64,000 nt of DNA from contig NZ_KB892379.1 in NCBI RefSeq assembly GCF_000373785.1, positions 87,916 to 151,915 on the forward strand, given 5' to 3'. Below are positions 58,663 to 64,000 of this stretch, in pieces (position 1 is the first letter of the stretch; each line of letters opens with the position of its first letter). The position numbers and the translations under genes were made by a program. Under the pieces are notes generated by a model. It was not told the DNA's origin. It saw nothing but the letters and a program-made list of their open reading frames with translations, and searched no databases. Origin of the DNA: Erysipelothrix tonsillarum DSM 14972. GTDB taxonomy: Bacteria; Bacillota_I; Bacilli_A; Erysipelotrichales; Erysipelotrichaceae.

Positions 58663-59466
58663 ATGACATATTTTAAATGTCCGAACTGTGGGCAAAATTT
58701 GGAAGAACAGGGACAAACATACACCTGTATAAAGGGACATCAATTTGATAAAGCAAAGAGTGGATATGTAAACCTACTCATGTCTCAAAAAGAGAAAACA
58801 AAGCAGCACGGTGATGATAAAGCGATGGTTCGAGCACGTCATGATTTTTTAGAAAAAGGTTATTATAAGATTTTATTGGATCAAATCATGAATGTATTCG
58901 AAAAATATAATTGTAACCGAATTTTGGATGCAGGTTGTGGTGAATGCTGGTATACGGAATCATTGATCCAAAAGAATCGGATTATTTACGGGATTGATAT
59001 TTCCAAAAATGCAGTGGATTTTGGTTCAAAACGTAATCCGAATTTAAAGTTAGCGGTGGGAAGCACGTATGATTTACCGGTAATGGATGAAGCATTTGAT
59101 GGCTGTCTCTCAGTTTTTGCACCTTTTAAAATTGAAGAAATCCATCGTGTTTTAGAAAAAGAGGGGATATTTATACAAGCTTTTCCCCTGGGTAAACACT
59201 TGATGGCTTTAAAAGAAATTGTATATGACGAACCTTATGAAAATGAAGTTGATGTCAAAATGTATGAAGGCTTTCAATTATTAGATGTAATGCAGATTAA
59301 AGGTCCAATTGACCTTGCTTCTACGGAAGATATTTTAAATATCTTTGCCATGACCCCTTATGCACATAGAACACCCGAGGCGAATATTCAGCGCCTTCAT
59401 GCTTACTCACAGTTAACGGTTGGCCTGGAATTCGGCCTTGCCATTTATAGAAAAGAGACAATATGA
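58663..59466 (+). CDS. rlmA: 23S rRNA (guanine-N1)-methyltransferase RlmA
   Basis: SAM-dependent rRNA methyltransferase of the RlmA (RrmA/TlrB) family, 267 aa. The N-terminal zinc site is CPNC (residues 6-9) and C22/H26, followed by KSGYVNLLMSQ and the SAM motif ILDAGCGECWYTESLI (about 86-101). Family members methylate G745 or G748 of 23S rRNA; the latter affects macrolide binding. Which guanine is modified here is not clear. The next gene overlaps it (ATGA), giving a linked unit. Confidence 0.9.
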   Translation: MTYFKCPNCGQNLEEQGQTYTCIKGHQFDKAKSGYVNLLMSQKEKTKQHGDDKAMVRARHDFLEKGYYKILLDQIMNVFEKYNCNRILDAGCGECWYTESLIQKNRIIYGIDISKNAVDFGSKRNPNLKLAVGSTYDLPVMDEAFDGCLSVFAPFKIEEIHRVLEKEGIFIQAFPLGKHLMALKEIVYDEPYENEVDVKMYEGFQLLDVMQIKGPIDLASTEDILNIFAMTPYAHRTPEANIQRLHAYSQLTVGLEFGLAIYRKETI

Positions 59467-60077
59467 AACGACCTCATTTTATTGAAGAAACAGTAATTAC
59501 AGAATCAAGGGTTCTTATTTCTGAGATTGAGCCAAATACACGGTATGAATCCTGTCTCATCTATCAAGATCATGCGCTTGTTAAGTGTGAACAAGTTATG
59601 TTTAGTAAATGTGAATTTGAAATTGATGCTTGTGATCGTGCAGAGTTTCTAGATGTTATTTTTGATCGATGTGATTTGAGTAATCAATCGCTTCAAAAAA
59701 GCTATTTATATCGTTGTGAATTCAGGGCTTGTAAACTTATGGCAAGTGAAATATATGATAGTAAAGTTAAAGACGTTTTGTTTAAGGATACAATGATGAA
59801 TTTTATGAATTTGTCGCAATCAAGTTTTGAGAATGTTGTGTTTGAAACATGTCGTCTCAATGAATCATCTTTAATGATGGCGAAGTATAAAAATATGAAA
59901 TTTAAGGATTGTGAACTAACGGGATTAAATCTAACAGATACACGTTGTAATAATTTAGATCTAACATCTTGTACGTTTGATACAATTGTATATACACCCG
60001 GGTTGATTAAGGGGATGCGTATTCGAGCGGATCAAGCGAGTGCACTCATTGGATATTTAGGGCTCATTATCGATTAA
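59463..60077 (+). CDS. Pentapeptide-repeat protein (Qnr-like)
   Basis: 204 aa composed largely of five-residue repeats of the A(D/N)LxX type: CEFEIDACDRAEFLDVIFDR, SYLYRCEFRACKLMASEIYD, FKDCELTGLNLTDTRCNNLD. These build a right-handed quadrilateral beta-helix. Qnr proteins of this fold protect gyrase from quinolones, but most chromosomal members have no proven role. The start overlaps the end of rlmA. Ends with the helical cap RADQASALIGYLGLIID. Confidence 0.85.
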   Translation: MKRPHFIEETVITESRVLISEIEPNTRYESCLIYQDHALVKCEQVMFSKCEFEIDACDRAEFLDVIFDRCDLSNQSLQKSYLYRCEFRACKLMASEIYDSKVKDVLFKDTMMNFMNLSQSSFENVVFETCRLNESSLMMAKYKNMKFKDCELTGLNLTDTRCNNLDLTSCTFDTIVYTPGLIKGMRIRADQASALIGYLGLIID

Positions 60078-60095
60078 TGAAAGGTGGCGTTGAAT

Positions 60096-60494
60096 ATGGG
60101 TTTCTTTAAGTCGTTATTTAAATCTAAAGTTCCAGCACATGTTTTAGAAGTGCGTAATCAGGCAGAATTTTTGAATTATTTTCTGAATCTTTTACCTTTA
60201 TTGGGCTATGAAACCATCGAACAACCGGATAAAAAATATGCACATGGTGTCAATGTATTGGCGAATAAAGATGGTATGCGATGCGCATTCAAACTTGTGT
60301 TCAGTACGAATGAAGTTGGGACAGAATCGATATCTGAACTGGCATCAGCATTGGTATTCCATAAAGCAAAAATTGGAATCGTCGTAACAAATGAAACCTT
60401 TACGAATAAAGCTCAGCAGTACGCTGGGACTAAACGCATTAATCTGTGGGATGTGTATCATTTAGATAAATTAGAATCCAGATTAAAACGATAA
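60096..60494 (+). CDS. Mrr-like restriction-fold protein, catalytic motif degenerate
   Basis: 132 aa. The layout matches a single Mrr-catalytic domain: MRCAFKLVFSTNEVGTESIS in place of the usual QCK strand, then KIGIVVTNETFTNKAQQYAG and INLWDVYHLDKL. The Asp of the GVDV motif is Asn here (GVNVLANKDG) and the QxK triad is not kept, so it may not cleave DNA. The ATG at 60096 follows AAAGGTGG. It follows the pentapeptide gene with an 18-base gap; a small membrane protein gene follows. Confidence 0.65.
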   Translation: MGFFKSLFKSKVPAHVLEVRNQAEFLNYFLNLLPLLGYETIEQPDKKYAHGVNVLANKDGMRCAFKLVFSTNEVGTESISELASALVFHKAKIGIVVTNETFTNKAQQYAGTKRINLWDVYHLDKLESRLKR

Positions 60495-60504
60495 GGAGAT
60501 GCGT

Positions 60505-60639
60505 ATGAAAAAAACAGTTCAAAAGGCTATAGATAAAGCAAATCAAAAACCACCATTTTTACTGGCTGCCGGACTTATTGTCGCTAATGTTGTACTTATG
60601 GCAATAGTTAAGCAAGCATCCGAAGCTGAAGAGGCGTGA
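60505..60639 (+). CDS. Small single-pass membrane protein (44 aa)
   Basis: Too short for many gene finders, but well supported: AAGGAG lies seven bases before the ATG, the reading is MKKTVQKAIDKANQKPPF followed by a hydrophobic segment (about residues 19-34), and a terminator overlaps the stop. It lies 10 bases after the Mrr-like gene, so it is the last gene of the rlmA unit. No function is known. Confidence 0.7.
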   Translation: MKKTVQKAIDKANQKPPFLLAAGLIVANVVLMAIVKQASEAEEA

Positions 60640-60654
60640 AAGCGCCTTTTTTTA
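60632..60654 (+). terminator. Terminator of the rlmA cluster
   Basis: AGGCG (60632-60636) / CGCCT (60643-60647) stem with T-G closing pair and a seven-T run. Confidence 0.75.
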
Positions 60655-60699
60655 TCGTTACGATCGACTGGGATTGATTGACTTTTGAAGGTTTTTCCA

Positions 60700-60930
60700 C
60701 TATTATTGAAGAAAGCGATGATAAGAAATAGTAGTGAATCAAGATAGCAAAGAGAACTGATGGATGGTGTGAATCAGTGTATGGCGATTTTCGAACTCAT
60801 CTTTGAGCATAATTTCTGAATTAGTAGGAAATTACGTCCCCTGCGTTAAAGGATTGAGAGTCTGTCGAATATCGATAGGAATTAAGGTGGTACCGCGAGC
60901 AATTCGTCCTTTGTAGGTACTTTTTTTTAT
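60700..60930 (+). ncRNA. T-box leader controlling leuS
   Basis: T-box riboswitch that senses uncharged tRNA-Leu. The T-box sequence AAGGTGGTACCGCG is at 60884-60897 and is followed by GTCC and a terminator T run (about 60921-60930). A CTC leucine codon at 60796-60798 lies in the expected specifier position (TCGAACTCATC). When tRNA-Leu is uncharged, leuS is read through. Confidence 0.9.
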
Positions 60931-60945
60931 GTTATAGGAGGAAAA

Positions 60946-63351
60946 ATGATGTATAACCATTTAAAAATTGAGAAAAAATGGCAAAAATATTGGGATGAAC
61001 ACGAAACGTTTAAAACCGATGTTCATAACTTTGACTTGCCAAAATATTATGTCTTAGATATGTTTCCATATCCATCTGGAAATGGACTTCATGTAGGTCA
61101 TCCCCGAGGATACACTGCAACTGATGTTATTGCGCGATATAAACGAATGAAGGGTTTTAACGTGTTGCACCCGATGGGTTGGGATGCTTTTGGTCTTCCA
61201 GCTGAACAGTTTGCACTTAAAACAGGAAATCATCCAAATGAATTTACAAAACAAAACATCGCTCATTTTACAGATCAAATTAAAAGTTTGGGTCTGTCGT
61301 ATGACTGGAGTCGTGAAATTTCAACAACTGACCCTAGTTATTATAAATGGACACAATGGATTTTCACCAAGCTTTATGACATGGGTCTAGCTTATGTTGA
61401 TGAAAAGCCTGTAAACTTCTGCCCAGAATTGGGTACGGTTCTTGCGAACGAGGAAGTCATTGATGGTAAAAGTGAAGTCGGTGGTTTTGATGTAATTCGC
61501 ATGCCGATGCGTCAATGGGTTTTGAAGATCACAGAATACGCAGATCGATTACTTGAAGATTTGGATTTAGTTGAATGGCCAGATTCCACCAAAGAAATGC
61601 AAATAAACTGGATTGGTCGTTCAGAAGGTTCAAATGTAATTTTTAAAATCGATGGTCACGATAAAGAATTTACAGTATTTACAACACGTGCGGATACGCT
61701 CTTTGGGAATACATACTGTGTTCTTGCTCCAGAACATCCTTTTGTTAAGGAAATTACAACCACAGAGAATATTGATGCAGTAAATGCTTATGTTGAAAAA
61801 GTATTGCATAAATCAGATTTAGAACGTACTGAGCTTAATAAAGAAAAATCAGGTGTCTTCACCGGGGCTTACGCAATTAATCCTGTGAATGGTAAGCGCG
61901 TGCCAATCTATATCGCAGATTATGTTCTTGCAGCTTATGGAACAGGTGCGATAATGGCGGTTCCAGCACATGATACTCGCGATTATGAATTTGCTAAAAA
62001 ATATGACTTAGAAATCATACCGGTCCTTGAAGGTGGCGATATTGCTGTTGAAGCATTCACCGGCGATGGCGTTCACATTAATTCAGGATTTATGGATGGT
62101 ATGGGTAAAGAAGAAGCTATTGAAGTTATGCAAAAATGGTTAGTTGATAATGGTTATGGGGAGCCTAAGACTACCTATAAACTCCGTGATTGGCTATTCT
62201 CAAGACAACGATATTGGGGAGAGCCAATCCCTATTGTTCATTTAGAAGATGGTACGATGCGTACCGTTGAATTGGATGAATTGCCATTAGAACTACCCGA
62301 AGTGGAAAACTATAAACCAGCAAGTGATGGACAATCCCCTCTTGCGAATGCAGGTGATTGGTTGGATGTTACATTTGCTGATGGTACTAAAGGCCGTCGA
62401 GAAACGAATACAATGCCACAATGGGCGGGTTCTTGCTGGTATTACTTACGTTACATTGATCCCGAAAATAATGATGCAATTGGTGATCCAGAACTTCTAA
62501 AACATTGGATGCCTGTTGATCTTTATATGGGTGGTTCTGAACATGCAGTACTCCACCTTCTTTATGCACGCTTCTGGCACAAAGTTCTCTTTGATTTAGG
62601 TGTTGTGGATACGAAAGAACCATTTGGTAAGCTTTACCACCAAGGAATGATTCTCGGTGATAATAATGAGAAAATGAGTAAATCACGCGGTAACGTTGTG
62701 AATCCCGATGACATCGTGGAAAGTCATGGTGCGGATGCGCTACGTGTCTATGAAATGTTTATGGGACCACTTGATGGCGCGATTGCGTGGAGTACACGTG
62801 GACTTGATGGTATTCGTAAGTGGTTAGATCGTGTATACCGACTTATGGTTGAATCCGACAAAATTGTAGATACAAATGATGGGGCTCTTGATTTTGTTTA
62901 TAACCAAACAGTTCAAAAAGTAACACACGATATTGAATCGTTTGGTATGAATACAGCTATTTCTCAATTGATGATTTTTGTAAATGAAGCATATAAAGCA
63001 GAAACACTTTATAAAGACTATGCACTAGGATTCATAAAAATGCTGGCATGTTTTGCACCACATTTAGGTGAAGAATTGTATGAAATTGTTGCAGGACATG
63101 GCGATATTAGTTATGAACCTTGGCCAACATTCGATCCAAGTAAACTTGTTCTTGATGAATTAGAAATTGTTGTGCAAATTAATGGTAAAGTGCGTGCTAA
63201 ATTTATTGCACCCAATAATTTACCTGAAGATGAACTGAAAGCGCGTGTTTATGAACAAGCTCAGGTTCAAAAAAATCTTGAAGGCATGACAGTCGTTAAA
63301 GAGATTGTTATCAAAAACAAAATTGTAAATCTTGTTGTCAAACCAAAATAA
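60946..63351 (+). CDS. leuS: Leucyl-tRNA synthetase LeuS
   Basis: Class I aminoacyl-tRNA synthetase charging tRNA-Leu, 801 aa. The HIGH motif is HVGH at residues 49-52 ([14 protein letters not shown]), the CP1 editing domain is present ([11 protein letters not shown], about 242-252), and the KMSKS motif is near residues 577-581. Length is normal for Firmicutes. Preceded by a T-box. The ATG follows GGAGG; a second in-frame ATG directly follows it. Confidence 0.97.
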   Translation: MMYNHLKIEKKWQKYWDEHETFKTDVHNFDLPKYYVLDMFPYPSGNGLHVGHPRGYTATDVIARYKRMKGFNVLHPMGWDAFGLPAEQFALKTGNHPNEFTKQNIAHFTDQIKSLGLSYDWSREISTTDPSYYKWTQWIFTKLYDMGLAYVDEKPVNFCPELGTVLANEEVIDGKSEVGGFDVIRMPMRQWVLKITEYADRLLEDLDLVEWPDSTKEMQINWIGRSEGSNVIFKIDGHDKEFTVFTTRADTLFGNTYCVLAPEHPFVKEITTTENIDAVNAYVEKVLHKSDLERTELNKEKSGVFTGAYAINPVNGKRVPIYIADYVLAAYGTGAIMAVPAHDTRDYEFAKKYDLEIIPVLEGGDIAVEAFTGDGVHINSGFMDGMGKEEAIEVMQKWLVDNGYGEPKTTYKLRDWLFSRQRYWGEPIPIVHLEDGTMRTVELDELPLELPEVENYKPASDGQSPLANAGDWLDVTFADGTKGRRETNTMPQWAGSCWYYLRYIDPENNDAIGDPELLKHWMPVDLYMGGSEHAVLHLLYARFWHKVLFDLGVVDTKEPFGKLYHQGMILGDNNEKMSKSRGNVVNPDDIVESHGADALRVYEMFMGPLDGAIAWSTRGLDGIRKWLDRVYRLMVESDKIVDTNDGALDFVYNQTVQKVTHDIESFGMNTAISQLMIFVNEAYKAETLYKDYALGFIKMLACFAPHLGEELYEIVAGHGDISYEPWPTFDPSKLVLDELEIVVQINGKVRAKFIAPNNLPEDELKARVYEQAQVQKNLEGMTVVKEIVIKNKIVNLVVKPK

Positions 63352-63354
63352 TTT

Positions 63355-63380
63355 AAAACAGACGAAAGTCTGTTTTTTTA
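63355..63380 (+). terminator. Terminator of leuS
   Basis: AAAACAGAC-GAAA-GTCTGTTTT stem-loop followed by T. Confidence 0.9.
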
Positions 63381-63424
63381 TTAGGGACAGCCGACTCAAT
63401 GCTTTAATTAGAGATGGGTGATTT

Positions 63425-63745
63425 ATGAAAGGTGTTATATTAGCATATGGTTATACGTTGTTAGCGATGATGCTTATATCATTGTTTCTTTTTTTGATTG
63501 TTTTTAAACAAGAGTTTCAACAAAAGCGTTATCAATACCGGAATGCACTCGAAATTTTAATTTCTGAAATGAAACCGGATAAACCACTTGAAGCGGCGTT
63601 TGTAGACCTTATAAATGATCGACAAGGACAGGTGATTGAAATTAAAGATCACTATTATCCCAAACTGCTTCGGGTGGCATTTAAAACTAAGATAATGGGT
63701 ATACCAGTTGTTTTTGATGAGTTAATGATTGAGGAGGGGTTATAA
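63425..63745 (+). CDS. Small membrane protein at the head of a possible Tad pilus locus
   Basis: 106 aa with one N-terminal hydrophobic segment (about residues 5-28, ILAYGYTLLAMMLISLFLFL) followed by a soluble part. The layout recalls the minor prepilin-like proteins of Tad/Flp loci, but no motif proves this. The ATG follows GATGGGTGATTT. The next gene starts next to its stop, and a GAGGAGG site for that gene lies inside this one. Confidence 0.6.
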   Translation: MKGVILAYGYTLLAMMLISLFLFLIVFKQEFQQKRYQYRNALEILISEMKPDKPLEAAFVDLINDRQGQVIEIKDHYYPKLLRVAFKTKIMGIPVVFDELMIEEGL

Positions 63746-64000
63746 TACGTAAACGTTGCTTAGGAGTCCTATTGTTGATTGCCACAGTTTTAGGGATTGT
63801 GGAAATTGGGGTTCGTCTTCGATGTCGAAATGAAAAGACCTACCGTCTCAATACCGACTTAGCACAACGAGAGAAACTTGAGGAACATCATCTTGAAGAA
63901 ATCGATTTGCCAAATAAGTTATTCACCGAAACGATGATAAAAGACAAAGAAATGGTTATTGGACGATATGTTCGACTTGGGCATACATTGTATCGTGGAA
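63745..64000 (+). CDS. CpaB/RcpC-like protein (5' part, runs off the window)
   Basis: Partial; about 85 residues are visible. One N-terminal membrane segment (CLGVLLLIATVLGIVEIGV) is followed by EIDLPNKLFTETMIKDKEMV and IGRYVRLGHTLYRG, a SAF-like segment as in pilus assembly protein CpaB. The frame has no ATG, GTG or TTG near its strong GAGGAGG site: the codon at normal spacing is ATA (63745). The nearest usual start, a TTG at about 63772, lies too far away. Start uncertain. Confidence 0.6.
   Translation, partial: MRKRCLGVLLLIATVLGIVEIGVRLRCRNEKTYRLNTDLAQREKLEEHHLEEIDLPNKLFTETMIKDKEMVIGRYVRLGHTLYRG

Overview
The window looks like chromosome from a low-GC Firmicute close to the Mollicutes, most probably Erysipelothrix (inference from gene content; no database was searched). 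The pointers are a Firmicutes-type rpoB-rpoC pair whose RpoB is enlarged and carries Asn at the E. coli His526 position, as in Mollicutes; LPXTG-anchored hyaluronate lyase-like and M14 carboxypeptidase-like surface enzymes; a T-box in front of leuS; and TAA-rich, AT-rich coding with strong Shine-Dalgarno sites.

Layout. 1-8.1 kb: rpoB and rpoC, closed by a terminator. 8.1-11.5 kb: two tandem inositol monophosphatase paralogues, a monoacylglycerol-lipase-like hydrolase and an AraC-type regulator with a GyrI-like domain. 11.5-30.5 kb: surface and general metabolism genes. These are a PL8 polysaccharide lyase (minus), a VanY-like carboxypeptidase, an NfsA-like nitroreductase (minus), a FrnE-like DsbA protein, an unknown membrane protein, a MATE exporter (minus), an FMN reductase, a glycosyltransferase, a split chromate transporter, a small XRE regulator, a giant M14 peptidase, Tpx (minus) and RlmCD. 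Both LPXTG enzymes have a cre (CcpA) operator match just upstream.

30.4-49.6 kb: a genomic island placed at the 3' end of rlmCD. Its outer edges carry copies of a short rlmCD-derived sequence (GATATGTTC...), and the right edge holds a broken second rlmD-type 3' end, so rlmCD appears to be the attachment site. The island starts with a type I restriction-modification cluster: Phd-like protein, hsdM broken by one missing base, hsdS, hsdR, a YgjP-type metallopeptidase and an ImmA/IrrE-type peptidase. A long imperfect inverted repeat follows, then a decaying phage/ICE module: a sigma-like factor, a frameshifted antirepressor, a DUF4406 protein, a VirE-type primase with two stop codons fused to a serine recombinase remnant, and small element genes. 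The island ends with an intact, tightly packed three-gene cassette: an unknown protein, a PD-(D/E)XK nuclease-like protein and a membrane coiled-coil protein. That cassette is the best candidate here for an undescribed defence system.

49.6-64 kb: host genes again. These are a GNAT acetyltransferase, a decayed ORF, MazG-like and HNH proteins, a membrane-anchored GDPD (minus), a CopY repressor with its cop box (minus), a LytTR regulator, a PanE-like reductase, TetR (minus), a one-cysteine peroxiredoxin with a perfect Fur-type box inside its promoter, a thioredoxin-like lipoprotein (minus), the rlmA/pentapeptide-repeat/Mrr-like/small-membrane-protein cluster, T-box-leuS, and the beginning of what may be a Tad/Flp pilus locus with a CpaB-like protein running off the window.
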